NCBI RefSeq assembly: GCF_900111255.1 | Contig: NZ_FOGP01000001.1 | Span: forward strand, 33,218 to 97,217 | Source: Parafannyhessea umbonata | GTDB lineage: Bacteria; Actinomycetota; Coriobacteriia; Coriobacteriales; Atopobiaceae | DNA: 64,000 bases | Direction: 5' to 3' | Shown here: one piece after another, positions 1 through 10,483 of the stretch | How the letters are laid out: every line of letters begins with the position of its first letter | How positions within the stretch are numbered: the stretch's first letter is position 1 | Translations under genes and position numbers: made by a program | The notes under the pieces: generated by a model | What the model was told of the DNA's origin: nothing | The model's database searches: none | Seen by the model: only the letters and a program-made list of their open reading frames with translations

Positions 1-1
1 A

Positions 2-733
2 GAGATTGGCAAGCCCACCAGGCTTACGCGCGCGCAACTGAAGGTCATTGCCAGGGCCGAGCGCCTGGTCCGAAACGACCGCGTGAACCACATGATGATA
101 GGCTGGTACCAGCTTGTCATACTGTTTCTGGTGGGATCGGTCGCGGGCCTCGCCCTGGAAGAGGTCTGGATGTTCATCACGACGGGCCTCACCGAGGGGC
201 GCTACGGTCTTGTGTGGGGGCCCTTCTCGCCTTTGTACGGAGTGGGCTGCGCGCTGCTGACCATCATCTCGCTCAAGCTGCGCCGCAGGAACGCGACGTG
301 GTGGCAGACGTTTCTTGCCGCGATGATCGTCGGCGGGCTTCTGGAGCAGATCACGGGATGGGGAATGGAGACCCTCATGGGCGCCGTCTCGTGGGACTAC
401 TCGGCCGTGCCGGGCGCCATCACCAAGTGGGTGGCGGTGCCGTTCCTGTTGTTCTGGGGAATCCTGGGGCTGATCTGGGCCGACGTCGTGACGCCGTGGC
501 TGCTTGACCTGATTGGCGAGCCGACGACGAGGCGCCAGGTGGTGTTCGTGCTGATTCTTGCCGTCTACCTGGGTCTGGACGTGTTTATGACCACGGCGTG
601 CTTTGCGAGGCGCGCGGCACGAGATCACGGCATCCCGCCGGCCAACGGGTTTGAGGTATGGATAGACACGCACTACTCGAACGAGTTCATGAGCAACCGC
701 TTCGAGAACATGGTCATAGAGGGCGAGGACTAG
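2..733 (+). CDS. CmpB-like putative ABC transporter permease, 5' end outside window
   Basis: Integral membrane protein resembling the CmpB family of putative ABC transporter permeases; the substrate is unknown. Several hydrophobic segments follow the first visible residues, and the conserved-looking stretch WGPFSPLYGVG lies between the first and second. The visible frame can start at GTG 83. However, the same frame is open back to base 2 and encodes a basic, hydrophilic stretch, and no SD precedes GTG 83. I therefore treat the gene as partial, with its start upstream of the window. The C-terminal 40 residues are hydrophilic and probably cytoplasmic. Family assignment is by sequence resemblance; the transport role is not shown. 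Confidence 0.7.
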   Translation, partial: EIGKPTRLTRAQLKVIARAERLVRNDRVNHMMIGWYQLVILFLVGSVAGLALEEVWMFITTGLTEGRYGLVWGPFSPLYGVGCALLTIISLKLRRRNATWWQTFLAAMIVGGLLEQITGWGMETLMGAVSWDYSAVPGAITKWVAVPFLLFWGILGLIWADVVTPWLLDLIGEPTTRRQVVFVLILAVYLGLDVFMTTACFARRAARDHGIPPANGFEVWIDTHYSNEFMSNRFENMVIEGED

Positions 734-795
734 TCGGATGTCCCCCTCGTGCCCCGGGACGGTTTCTGCGAGTTGTCTCTGCCGATGCCGTAGTT

Positions 796-809
796 TTGAC
801 ATATGTTAA
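796..809. promoter_or_regulatory. AT-rich palindrome TTGACATATGTTAA
   Basis: A near-perfect 14-bp inverted repeat with ACATATGT at its core lies between the CmpB-like gene and the small ORF at 944. It could be an operator, or TTGACA could be a -35 box, but no good -10 lies 16-18 bases downstream. A better promoter guess for the next gene is GTGACC (846-851), an 18-base spacer and TACTAT (870-875). Confidence 0.25.
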
Positions 810-943
810 AAAACGTTTCCATTTAGGCGCGCGCCCAAGACTCAAGTGACCCGCGAGCTGCAATTTGGCTACTATTTTCATATCGGAGTGTGCGAGTGGA
901 CGCCCCACGATCCGCTCGCCGTGTAGCGAGGAGTGGATTGAGT

Positions 944-1174
944 ATGCGCAAGACTAAGACTTTCGAGGGCAAGCGTCACGTGTACGATACCGCCAAGGCC
1001 GAGGCCGTCGGAAACCGCTGCTTCGGAGAGTTCGGCGATCCGGCCGGCTATGAGGAGACGCTGTACAAGACCAAGGGCGGCCTGTACTTTATCGACGGTG
1101 TCGGCGGTCCCGATTCTCCGTATCCCCAGGAGGACATTCGTCCCCTGACCAAGGCGGAGGGCGAGTCCTTCTAG
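944..1174 (+). CDS. Small conserved-looking hypothetical protein, 76 aa
   Basis: I do not recognise this protein. It is 76 residues, hydrophilic, with no signal peptide or membrane segment, and rich in Gly, Asp and Lys. The middle contains GDPAGYEETLYKTKGGLYFIDGVGG, spaced Tyr and Gly residues that suggest a small beta-rich domain. The ATG at 944 is chosen because GAGGAG lies about ten bases upstream; the longer frame from 890 has no such site. It stands alone, 210 bases after the CmpB-like gene and 160 before the deaminase, so it probably has its own promoter. Coding status is supported by clean GC-rich codon use and the SD. Confidence 0.6.
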   Translation: MRKTKTFEGKRHVYDTAKAEAVGNRCFGEFGDPAGYEETLYKTKGGLYFIDGVGGPDSPYPQEDIRPLTKAEGESF

Positions 1175-1336
1175 CCGTTGGCCCCATGCTTTGACTGTCT
1201 ACGGACTGGGCGCCTGCCGCCCAGTCCGCGTTTTGTATTATGGTTAGCTGCGAAACCGGCGCGTGCGAATCGACTGCCTCCGCCAGGCGGCGTGCGCTCG
1301 CGCGTATGGCGCGTCAGCAATAAGGAGCGAGCTTTC

Positions 1337-1816
1337 ATGGCAGACGAGCGCAGAGACGTTATCTCTTGGGACGAGTTCTTCATGCGTGTCGCGATTGCGG
1401 CGCAGCTTCGCAGCAAGGATCCCAACACGCAGGTGGGGGCCTGCATCGCCGACACGGACCACCGCATCCTCACGGTCGGCTACAACGGGACGCCTCACGC
1501 CATATCGGACGCCGAGTTCCCCTGGGGCACCACCGACGACCCCCTGAACGACAAGCACAGCTACGTCGTCCATGCCGAGGCGAACGCCATCTTGAACTTT
1601 CGCGGCAGCCTGAAGGACATGCAGGACGCGACGGTCTATGTCACGCTGTTTCCCTGTCACGAGTGCGCGAAGCTCTTGGTTCAGGTGGGAATCGGCGAGG
1701 TCGTCTACCTGGATGACAAGTACGACGGAACGGTCGACAACCAGATCAGCAAGCGCGTTCTCGATTCCTGCGGCGTCAACTATCGCAAGGTCGAGATGAC
1801 CCACGGCCTTGGCTAG
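1337..1816 (+). CDS. dCMP deaminase family protein
   Basis: Zinc-dependent cytidine/deoxycytidylate deaminase, 159 aa, expected to convert dCMP to dUMP for dTMP synthesis in the cytoplasm. The zinc site is plain: HAE at residues 79-81 (His ligand and catalytic Glu) and PCHEC at 106-110 (two Cys ligands). The N-terminal part carries the substrate-side motif NTQVGACI (30-37) and GYNG. Length fits the ComEB/dCMP deaminase family. The start at 1337 follows AAGGAG by nine bases; the open frame extends upstream to 1178 but that extension has low-quality sequence. The tmk gene for the next step lies far away at 29193. Confidence 0.9.
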   Translation: MADERRDVISWDEFFMRVAIAAQLRSKDPNTQVGACIADTDHRILTVGYNGTPHAISDAEFPWGTTDDPLNDKHSYVVHAEANAILNFRGSLKDMQDATVYVTLFPCHECAKLLVQVGIGEVVYLDDKYDGTVDNQISKRVLDSCGVNYRKVEMTHGLG

Positions 1817-1868
1817 GGACCCTTCTTCCGTTTGCGGCCTCGGTGCAGGTGAGGGGCGAGGTGCTATC

Positions 1869-2633
1869 ATGCGCGTGCTGATGCTGGGCAACAGCCTGAC
1901 GACCGCCCATGACCTGCCTCGGCTGCTCTTGGCACGACTGTCAGAGCGCTGCGGCGCCAAGGTGGAGGTCGTCGTCCACGCGCGCGGGGGAGCGAGGCTG
2001 TCCGAGCACCTCAACCCGAAGACCAAAAACGGGGCGCGTACGCTTCGCGCGCTCGGTCGGCTGTGCGGCGAGCGGCAGGCTGGCCTTGACTTCGTGGTGC
2101 TCCAGGAGATGTCGCATGCCCCGGCGACGACGCCCGAGGCATATCTGCGCGCGGCGTCCGGGCTGTGCGAGCTGGCGCGATCTGCGGGTGCGCGTCCCGT
2201 CATCTATGGCACCTGGGCCTACGAGAGGGATTCTGCGGCGCTCGCGAGGCTGGTGGAAAGGCATCCGGAGGCCTGCGGGCGAGCCTGCATCCACTGCCCC
2301 CATAGCGACGTCCGCCGTGAGGGGCCTGGCGTCACGGACGGCTTTGCGCCCTGCATGGGGATGCACGGGCTGATGCACAGGGCCTTCGCTGCGGCCGCGC
2401 GTGAGGGCGGGGCGGTGCTGGCAGACGTTGGCTCTGCGTTTGTCGAGTACCATGGCGTCGGTTCGCCCTATTCGTCCGATGGGGTCCATCCCAGCGAGGT
2501 GGGGGCACTTCTTGCCGCGGACGTGATCGCGCGTGCGATTGCCGGCGCATGGCGCAACCCGCCGGCGTCTGGGGGGCTGTCCCAAGGGGCTTCGGAGCCG
2601 CTAAACGTTAAGAGGGGCCGCCGCACCAGGTGA
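1869..2633 (+). CDS. SGNH/GDSL-type hydrolase family protein
   Basis: 254-aa protein with SGNH hydrolase blocks. GNSLT near residues 7-11 carries the putative nucleophile Ser, and DGVHPSEVG near the C-terminus carries the Asp/His pair. The family cleaves esters or acyl groups on carbohydrates or lipids; the substrate cannot be read here. No signal peptide is evident, so it is probably cytoplasmic. ATG 1869 follows a G-rich ribosome site (GAGGGGCGAGG). A 60-base-longer frame begins inside the deaminase gene end, making translational coupling possible. The middle holds HCPHSD and CMGMHG, an unusual Cys/His content. The last codons overlap a hairpin that also serves the convergent enolase gene. 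Confidence 0.7.
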   Translation: MRVLMLGNSLTTAHDLPRLLLARLSERCGAKVEVVVHARGGARLSEHLNPKTKNGARTLRALGRLCGERQAGLDFVVLQEMSHAPATTPEAYLRAASGLCELARSAGARPVIYGTWAYERDSAALARLVERHPEACGRACIHCPHSDVRREGPGVTDGFAPCMGMHGLMHRAFAAAAREGGAVLADVGSAFVEYHGVGSPYSSDGVHPSEVGALLAADVIARAIAGAWRNPPASGGLSQGASEPLNVKRGRRTR

Positions 2634-2645
2634 TGCGACGGCCCG
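2614..2645 (-). terminator. Hairpin terminator shared by convergent genes
   Basis: GGGCCGCCGC pairs with GCGACGGCCC (one C-A mismatch) around a short loop. On the minus strand the stem is followed by a T-rich stretch, so it best fits the end of the enolase transcript. It overlaps the stop codon of the SGNH hydrolase gene. Confidence 0.55.
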
Positions 2646-2673
2646 CTTTGGCGCCTGGCGCGTTGCGTCGGGG

Positions 2674-4031
<1,358 letters not shown>

Positions 4032-4144
4032 CCCAAGCTAACTTCCTTTCGCGCGCATGGAGAGAAATGCGTCCCGCGCGACCCAATGACCACGTTGCGG
4101 TAGACAATGGAGAAGGACGTACCGTGCGAGGTTGGGGAGGCGCG

Positions 4145-4399
4145 ATGGCTGAGCGAGAGCTGCAGGTGGGCAAGATCTACCGGCATTTCAAGGGAGACCA
4201 CTACCTGGTAGAGGGAGTTGCGCGGCACAGCGAGACCGGCGAGGAGCTGGTGATCTACCGAAAGCTTTACGGCGACTGCTCGCTCTGGGTGCGCCCCAGG
4301 CAGATGTTCATGGGTGAGGTCGATCGCCAGAAGTACCCGGACGCCAGGCAGCGCTACCGCTTCGAGCTCCAGGAGATCCCGAGCGTCGCGGGACATTAG
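4145..4399 (+). CDS. DUF1653 domain protein
   Basis: 84-aa cytoplasmic protein made almost wholly of a DUF1653 domain: [18 protein letters not shown] near residues 9-26, then [16 protein letters not shown] and LWVRPRQMF. These are the family's hallmark aromatic and charged positions. The biochemical role of DUF1653 is unknown. ATG 4145 is selected because GGGGAGG lies just upstream; a longer frame from 4067 has no SD. It is a single-gene unit between the divergent enolase gene and the convergent protease gene, ending before a GC-rich hairpin. Confidence 0.8.
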   Translation: MAERELQVGKIYRHFKGDHYLVEGVARHSETGEELVIYRKLYGDCSLWVRPRQMFMGEVDRQKYPDARQRYRFELQEIPSVAGH

Positions 4400-4401
4400 T
4401 T

Positions 4402-4425
4402 GGGGCCGGTCTTGCGGCCGGCCCC
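4402..4425. terminator. GC-rich hairpin between convergent genes
   Basis: GGGGCCGG pairs perfectly with CCGGCCCC across an 8-base loop. There is no T-tract on either side, so termination strength is uncertain, but its position between two converging stop codons fits a bidirectional terminator. Confidence 0.45.
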
Positions 4426-4441
4426 CATGGTCTGATCTGGG

Positions 4442-7405
4442 CTACTCGGAGTCCATCATGTCTCGAACGAGGAACTTCGTGCCCGACGCCTCGATCGCCT
4501 CGCGCGGCCCGAAGACCACCAGCGAGCGGGAGTCGTGCAGACCCGCTAGGGAGGCCGCGGCACCGCGAACGTCCTCGGCGCTCACCGCAAGCTCCTGGTC
4601 GCGAACGTCGGCGCGCCAGGTCGCGGGCCTTCCGATGAAGTGCTCGCCGTCCTGCCTGCGGGCGATGGCTCGGCTCTTGGCCGGTGCGTCGTGCGCCGCG
4701 ACAACGGACACGACGTAGCCGTCAAGCTCCGCCGGCGAGGGATTCCAGTCCCTGAGGTAGGACTCGGCGGCCTCGTAGCGGTCGAGCGTCGCGTCGACGT
4801 TGGGGTCGCGATACGACCAGAACTGGTCGAGCTGCGAGACGGTGTGACGGAAGCCCGTGCCGTAGGCGCCGCCCTTGACGCGAACCTCGTTCCACAGGTA
4901 GTCGAACGAGAGGGCGCGCGCCGCGACCTGCCAAGTGCCCACGCTGGCCACCTTGGGCCGTGCGCCGGCGCCCTCGGCCACGTAGCTCACGTTCGAGGGG
5001 ATGACGAACGCCTCGTCGTCGGCGACGGGCTCGGGAACCTGGAGCGAGCGCCTCTGCCCCTGGAAGGACTTGAGGCCCAGCGCGCCCGCGGACTTCCAGA
5101 ACGCCTCGAGGTCCTCGCGCGACCCGGTGAAGCTGACCAGCACGTGGTCGCTGGTGAAGATGCGCCTCGAGAGGTCGTCGAGCCTTGCGCGCAGATCGTC
5201 CTTGCGCGCGTCCCAGTTGGCGAGCAGGTCCTTCAGGAAGAAGTAGAAGTCGATGCCACCAAGCGCCTCGGCCACGACGGCCGACTTCGCGTAGTGCGCG
5301 GTCAGGCGCTTCATGGCGGCCGCGTGCCCGGAGCCGACGAAATACTGCGAGAGGGCGATGCGCTTCTGGGTCAGCAGGGCAAGCATGCGATCGGTGTCTG
5401 AGAACTGCGTGCTCGACCAGACCTCGCTAGGAATGGTCGCCGCGGAGCCGATGCGCTCCGAAAGCGCGCTGGTGCCGACCACGAGATAGGGACGGGCGTC
5501 ATCCAGGTCATCGTCTACGGCGTAGGTCTCGCTGAAGAAGTCGAGGTTGCCCAGGTTCTTCTCGACCAGGGTGTCGAGCTCTGCGGCGCTGCGGGTTGCG
5601 GTGTCCAGGTTGCCCAGCAGCGCCGAGAGGACGCCGACGTAGGGAAGGTCCTCGAAGGCGAGGTCGTCCAGTCCGAAGTAGTGGTAGACATAGTCGATCT
5701 TGTGCGTGGGCAGGGCGTGGTAGAGGCAGGGGAGAGGTGCCTCGACCTTCGTCGCGTGCGCCTCCTCGGGTGCGTCCTCGATGTCGGCGACCGTGAGCTG
5801 GGGGAGCTTGGCGAGGTCCTCGGGAGAGTCGGGGGTCTCCTGCTCCGCGCGAAGCGCCGCGACCTCGCTCGCGACGTGGTCGAGCTCGGCCTCGCTCATG
5901 TGCGACCTGAGCTCGGCAAGCTCGGCCGCCTCTTCCGTCGCGGAGCCCTCCTGGACGGGCACCAGGTCGACGAGGGCGTTGTGGGAGCTCTCGCAAACGA
6001 GCTCGCGCAGGAGCCTCTCGAAGTACCCGTCGTCGAGCCCGGCGCGCATTGAGTCCATCGCGTCCTCGTAGCGCAGGTAGTCGACGGGGCGTTCGTCGTC
6101 GTAGAGCCAGCTGGCCAGCGACTGCATCGAGAGGGCAACGCCGTCTCCGTACGAGCCCCAGTCGTTCTCGCGCAGGTTGAACTCGCACTGCGCGAGCGAC
6201 GCGCTCAGGCGCTCGCGGTCGATGCCCGAGTCTGCCATCTGGGCGCAGGCCGACTCGACAAGCTCGCGGAACCGCTGCGCGACGCCGGGCTTGGCGCCCT
6301 TGAGGACGAACAGGACCTGCGGCTGAAGCTCGCTGTCGATCAACGTCGCGCTGAAGTCGTCGCCCAGGCCGGAGTCGAGCACGACGCGCTTGAGGGGAGA
6401 CTCGTTGGAGCCGGCAAGCGTGTCCAGAAGGACGTCGGTGGCAAGCACGCGCTCGCGCTGGTCTGCGGTGCCGATGACATAGGCGAGCCCGACGCTGGCG
6501 TTCTCCGGCGCGGTCGCCATCTCGATCCGCTTGAGCGCGGGCGTGACGGGGCGCTGCAGGACCAGAGGGTTGGGCGCGCCCGCCGTACGGACGGGCGCCT
6601 GTGCGAAGCGCTCGCCGATAAAGGCGAGCTCCCGGTCGATGTCCAGGTTGCCGTACAGGATGGTGTAGCTGTTCGCCAGGTTGTAGTGGCGCGCATGCGC
6701 GTCGAGGAAGCCCTCGTAGCTCAGCGTGGGAATGGCACGTGGGTTACCGCCTGACTCGAAGCCGTATGCGCTGTCCGGGAACAGCTGGGAGCCGATTGCC
6801 TGGAACAGCACGTCGTCGGGATCGCTCAGGGCGCCCTTCATCTCGTTGAAGACGACGCCGTTGTAGCTCAGGGGACCGTACTTCTCGTCCGCTCCCTCCT
6901 CTGCGGGGGCGAGCTCAAGGTGCCAGCCCTCCTGCTCGAAGATGCGCGGGCGCTTGTAGATGGCGGGCTGCAGGACGGCGTCGAGGTAGACGTCCATGAG
7001 GTTCTCGAGGTCGGCCGTGTTCGTCGACGCCACGGGATACATTGTCTTGTCGGGGAAGGTCAGGGCGTTCAGGAAGGTCTGCATCGAGGTCTTCAGCAGG
7101 TTCACGAATGGCTCCTTGACCGGGAAGCGCTCACTTCCGCAGAGCACCGAGTGCTCGAGGATGTGGAACACGCCGGTGTTATCCGCCGGGGGAGTCTTGA
7201 AGGCTATCGAGAAGGACTTGTTGTTGTCGTCGATGGCGAGCCACAGCGCGCGGGCCCCCGTCGCGTCGTGGCGCATGACATAGGCCATGCCGGAGAGCTC
7301 GGGCAGAGGCTCGACCTTGGTCACGGTGAAGCCGGCATGGTGCGTGCCGACGGCAAGCGCGGGGTCTGCTGCGGTGTAGGGAACGGTCTGTGGGGTGTCG
7401 CTCAT
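4442..7405 (-). CDS. M16C family zinc metalloprotease (PreP-like)
   Basis: 987-aa insulinase-superfamily peptidase of the PreP/M16C type, expected to degrade peptides in a closed chamber made of two homologous halves. The inverted zinc motif HILEH is at residues 81-85, and the downstream NEMKGAL segment (about residue 187) supplies the third ligand Glu. A long coiled linker rich in Glu and Ala (about residues 480-560) joins the halves. The C-terminal half carries RVKGGAYG, the conserved Arg/Tyr region. No signal peptide is visible, so it is probably cytoplasmic. The start at 7405 follows AAAGGAG. It is a monocistronic unit convergent with the DUF1653 gene. Confidence 0.92.
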   Translation of the reverse strand: MSDTPQTVPYTAADPALAVGTHHAGFTVTKVEPLPELSGMAYVMRHDATGARALWLAIDDNNKSFSIAFKTPPADNTGVFHILEHSVLCGSERFPVKEPFVNLLKTSMQTFLNALTFPDKTMYPVASTNTADLENLMDVYLDAVLQPAIYKRPRIFEQEGWHLELAPAEEGADEKYGPLSYNGVVFNEMKGALSDPDDVLFQAIGSQLFPDSAYGFESGGNPRAIPTLSYEGFLDAHARHYNLANSYTILYGNLDIDRELAFIGERFAQAPVRTAGAPNPLVLQRPVTPALKRIEMATAPENASVGLAYVIGTADQRERVLATDVLLDTLAGSNESPLKRVVLDSGLGDDFSATLIDSELQPQVLFVLKGAKPGVAQRFRELVESACAQMADSGIDRERLSASLAQCEFNLRENDWGSYGDGVALSMQSLASWLYDDERPVDYLRYEDAMDSMRAGLDDGYFERLLRELVCESSHNALVDLVPVQEGSATEEAAELAELRSHMSEAELDHVASEVAALRAEQETPDSPEDLAKLPQLTVADIEDAPEEAHATKVEAPLPCLYHALPTHKIDYVYHYFGLDDLAFEDLPYVGVLSALLGNLDTATRSAAELDTLVEKNLGNLDFFSETYAVDDDLDDARPYLVVGTSALSERIGSAATIPSEVWSSTQFSDTDRMLALLTQKRIALSQYFVGSGHAAAMKRLTAHYAKSAVVAEALGGIDFYFFLKDLLANWDARKDDLRARLDDLSRRIFTSDHVLVSFTGSREDLEAFWKSAGALGLKSFQGQRRSLQVPEPVADDEAFVIPSNVSYVAEGAGARPKVASVGTWQVAARALSFDYLWNEVRVKGGAYGTGFRHTVSQLDQFWSYRDPNVDATLDRYEAAESYLRDWNPSPAELDGYVVSVVAAHDAPAKSRAIARRQDGEHFIGRPATWRADVRDQELAVSAEDVRGAAASLAGLHDSRSLVVFGPREAIEASGTKFLVRDMMDSE

Positions 7406-7584
7406 GTGCGCTCCTTTGGGGCGGTGGTGTCATGTTCCAGGCACCAGATTCTGTGCCTCGTGTCGATTCGTTTCTGACGCTAACTTTACCCGTCTTGTGT
7501 GATTCAATGCTCTGTGCATGACACATCGTACAAGTCCACAGAACGACCCATCCAACTGCGGATGGACAGGAGAGTTGGGTAAGA

Positions 7585-8583
7585 GTGAGCGAAACCGCCA
7601 TCGTCGGGAAGACCGAAGTCGACAAAGATATTGATGCATCTTCGGATGTCTTGGGCGAGGCCGAAGGCACGCCTGCGGCAGAGTCTGCCGAAAAGCCTAG
7701 GAAGGTGTCCGACGGCCTGGTGCGTGGCATCGTCTTCACGGTCCTGGGCGGTGCGATGTGGGGCATGAACGGGACGATCTCAAAGGTCCTGATGGACGGC
7801 TACGGCGTGGCCCCGCTGTGGCTCGCCTGCGTGCGCGAGCTCTCGGCGTGCTGGCTCTTTCTGATCGCGGCGGGAGTCCACTCGCCCAATCGCCTCAGGG
7901 GCGCCCTCTCCGACGGCCGGTCGCTCCTGTCGATTCTGAGCATCGCGCTATTCTCGATCCTCTTCTCGCAGGTTGCCTATCTTGAGGCCATCCACTGGAC
8001 CAACTCGGCGACGGCGACCATCCTGCAGAGCCTCGAGGTCGTGCTGGTCATGGTCTACGTGTGCCTCGTCAACCGCCGAAGCCCGCGAAAGAGGGAGATC
8101 GCCGGCCTGATGCTGGCGCTCGCCGGAACCTTCCTCGTTGCGACGGGCGGAGACCCCAGCAAACTCCAGCTTCCGGTCGAGGGACTGGCGTGGGGCTTGG
8201 GCTGCGCCGCTGCGGCTGCCGTTTTGGCCATCCAGCCCATCCGCATGATCGACCGATGGGGCAACTTCACCGTAAACGGCCTGGCCTTCCTGTTCTCCGG
8301 CCTGATTCTTGCGGCGTTTGTCCAGCCATGGGCCAACGTGCCCCAGATCGATCCCACGGGCATCGCCCTTTTGTGCTGCTCCATCCTGATGGGGACCTTC
8401 GGCGCCTATGCGCTGTTTCTGCAGGGGACCAAGATGGTAGGGTCCGTCCGCGGCTCTATGCTGGCGACCACCGAGCCCATGATGGCGACGCTGAGCTCGA
8501 TCGTCTGGTTGGGTGCGGTGTTCAGCCCTGCCGACCTCCTTGGATTTGCGATGATCATCGTGATGGTGTTCCTCACCGCATAG
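7585..8583 (+). CDS. DMT superfamily (EamA) transporter
   Basis: 332-aa membrane protein with about ten hydrophobic helices in two EamA-like halves. The first half begins near residue 47 with a GGAMWGMNGTISK stretch typical of this fold; the second begins after GLAWGLGCAAAAAVLAIQP. Family members export metabolites such as amino acids; the substrate here is not readable. A 45-residue acidic, Ser-rich cytoplasmic N-terminus is unusual for the family. The start is GTG 7585, with GGAG about twelve bases upstream, so the true start could be slightly downstream. It is divergent from the protease gene and ends before the Usp terminator. Confidence 0.85.
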   Translation: MSETAIVGKTEVDKDIDASSDVLGEAEGTPAAESAEKPRKVSDGLVRGIVFTVLGGAMWGMNGTISKVLMDGYGVAPLWLACVRELSACWLFLIAAGVHSPNRLRGALSDGRSLLSILSIALFSILFSQVAYLEAIHWTNSATATILQSLEVVLVMVYVCLVNRRSPRKREIAGLMLALAGTFLVATGGDPSKLQLPVEGLAWGLGCAAAAAVLAIQPIRMIDRWGNFTVNGLAFLFSGLILAAFVQPWANVPQIDPTGIALLCCSILMGTFGAYALFLQGTKMVGSVRGSMLATTEPMMATLSSIVWLGAVFSPADLLGFAMIIVMVFLTA

Positions 8584-8646
8584 CCCCCGCTCCGTCCGCC
8601 CCGCAGATGTCGGGCACGTGAGGCCGGCAAACATACGCTAAACGAG

Positions 8647-8672
8647 AAGGGCGACCCCAGCGGGCCGCCCTT
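8647..8672 (-). terminator. Terminator between transporter and usp genes
   Basis: AAGGGCG pairs with CGCCCTT around a 12-base loop. The minus-strand side continues into a TTT-containing stretch, so it probably ends the universal stress protein transcript and may act on both strands. Confidence 0.5.
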
Positions 8673-8707
8673 CGTCATGCATGGACAAGGCGCTACGAGC
8701 TGCGTCG

Positions 8708-9157
8708 CTACTTGAGTACCAGCGTGTCGCACTTGGCGTTGCGCGTGAGGAAGGTCGAGATGGACCCCAGAAGTGCGTACTTGATGGACGATAGCCCGCG
8801 CGCTCCGCAGATGATGAGCTCGGGCTTGATCTCATCGATCATCTCGTCCTTCAGGGTCTCGCGAATGCGGCCCGCCTTGACGACCACCTCGATCTTGGGA
8901 ATCTTGCCCGTTGCCTCTGCCCTGGAGATCTGGTCCTCAATCGAGGCGCGGAAGTCCTTCTCGAGCGAGGCGACAAGGTCCATGGGGTAGGTGCCGGCGG
9001 TCTCGAGGGCCGTGGAGTCAATCACGTGTCCGACGTAGAGCTCCGCGTTGTTGTTGGCGGCAACGATGATTGCGCGGTCAAGAACCTCATGCTGCGCGTC
9101 GGTTCCGTCGAGGGCGACGAAGATCTTGTCGTATCCCAGGTCCTGAAAGCTTGTCAT
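8708..9157 (-). CDS. Universal stress protein, UspA family
   Basis: 149-aa single-domain Usp. The nucleotide-binding signature G-2x-G-9x-GS is intact: GARG at residues 118-121 and GS at 131-132. The N-terminal strand KIFVALDGTD carries the conserved Asp. It is therefore likely an ATP-binding Usp that forms dimers in the cytoplasm, with a role in stress or energy limitation. The start at 9157 follows a near-perfect AGGAGG. A possible -10, TAGACT, lies about 50 bases upstream on the minus strand. It is transcribed alone, divergent from uppP. Confidence 0.93.
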   Translation of the reverse strand: MTSFQDLGYDKIFVALDGTDAQHEVLDRAIIVAANNNAELYVGHVIDSTALETAGTYPMDLVASLEKDFRASIEDQISRAEATGKIPKIEVVVKAGRIRETLKDEMIDEIKPELIICGARGLSSIKYALLGSISTFLTRNAKCDTLVLK

Positions 9158-9429
9158 GGGGACACCTCCTGTTTCGGATGTAGGGTCACCGGCTTGGTTT
9201 GAGTCTACCCATGACTCTGGCGACGTAGATGAGCAGCGCTTTATCTTTTTGTGAACGGTTTCTCACGCGAGCGTTGCGCGCGATTGCCCCGCGCCTGCGA
9301 CGGTTTTCTTGTGGGCCGAGCCCCCGTGATGGCGGACGCTCGCATAATGATGCAAGCACCGAATCGCAAGCACGCTGTCGTCCGGCCGTCGCACCGCGAT
9401 GGCCGTCCGCTCGCTAGGAGGTTTTTGTT

Positions 9430-10371
9430 TTGGAACTCGTCGAGCTGCTCAAGGCCGCCCTGTACGGCCTGGTCGAGGGCATAACCGAGTGGCTGCCCAT
9501 CTCGAGCACCGGTCACATGCTGCTGCTGAAGCCCTTCGTCACTCTGGACGTCAGCAAGGACTTCTGGGATATGTTCCTGGTGGTCATACAGCTGGGCGCC
9601 ATCCTCGCCGTGTGCGTGTTGTTCTTCTACCAGCTGAATCCCCTCTCGCCCGGGAAGACGCCGGACGAGCGCAGGGGCACCTGGGGGCTGTGGGCGAAGA
9701 TCGTCGTCGCGTGCCTTCCCGCCGCCGCCATCGGCATCCCGCTGGATGACTGGATGGAGGACCACCTGGGCGGCCCCCTCGTCATCGCGACGACGCTGAT
9801 CGCCTACGGCGTGGCGTTCGTCGTTATCGAAAACCTGCGCTCCCGCAGGGCCCGGAGGGTGGCGCAGGAGATCTCTTCCGCGGCTGCCCCCAGGCACATG
9901 AGCGTGAGCTCCGCCGCGCCGGAACGCTCCCTGGCAGAGCTTGCCGACACCGACGCGCGCGTGCAGGACATATCGGAGCTCGACTGGAAGACCGCCATCG
10001 GCATCGGCCTCTTCCAGGTGCTCTCGATGGTCCCGGGCACCTCGCGCTCCGGCTCGACTATCATCGGCGGCCTGATTCTGGGCTGTTCGCGCACGGTTGC
10101 GGCCGAGTTCACCTTCTACCTCGCCGTCCCCGTCATGGTCGGCGCCAGCGGACTTCGCCTGGTCAAGTTCTTCCTCAAGGGCAATTCATTCACGGGGGCC
10201 GAGGCTGCCATTCTGGGCGTCGGCTGCCTGGTGGCCTTCCTGGTCTCGATTGCCGCCGTCCGCTTCCTCATGGGCTTCATCAAGAAGCATGACTTTAAGC
10301 CCTTCGGCTGGTACCGAATCCTCCTGGGCATCGCGGTCATCGTCTACTTCGCCCTGAATCCCATCGCCTAG
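9430..10371 (+). CDS. uppP: Undecaprenyl-diphosphatase
   Basis: Integral membrane phosphatase (UppP/BacA) that recycles undecaprenyl diphosphate to the monophosphate carrier for cell-wall synthesis. Both active-site motifs are present: EGITEWLPISSTGHM at residues 16-30 and PGTSRSGSTI near residue 202. A hydrophilic insertion of about 60 residues, Arg- and Ala-rich, lies between the two halves (near 130-185) and makes this protein (313 aa) longer than the usual 265-280. The start is TTG 9430, eight bases after AGGAGG. The 270 bases upstream contain no gene. Overexpression of this family is known to give bacitracin tolerance. Confidence 0.96.
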   Translation: MELVELLKAALYGLVEGITEWLPISSTGHMLLLKPFVTLDVSKDFWDMFLVVIQLGAILAVCVLFFYQLNPLSPGKTPDERRGTWGLWAKIVVACLPAAAIGIPLDDWMEDHLGGPLVIATTLIAYGVAFVVIENLRSRRARRVAQEISSAAAPRHMSVSSAAPERSLAELADTDARVQDISELDWKTAIGIGLFQVLSMVPGTSRSGSTIIGGLILGCSRTVAAEFTFYLAVPVMVGASGLRLVKFFLKGNSFTGAEAAILGVGCLVAFLVSIAAVRFLMGFIKKHDFKPFGWYRILLGIAVIVYFALNPIA

Positions 10372-10483
10372 GGACCGCAGCGCATGGCCTTGTTACGCCT
10401 TCGCCGCACTCTGGCCCGCAGACCCCTGCGAGTCCGCGTGCGGCGATATACTCTCACAAACCAATGAGTGGAGAAGAACACAG

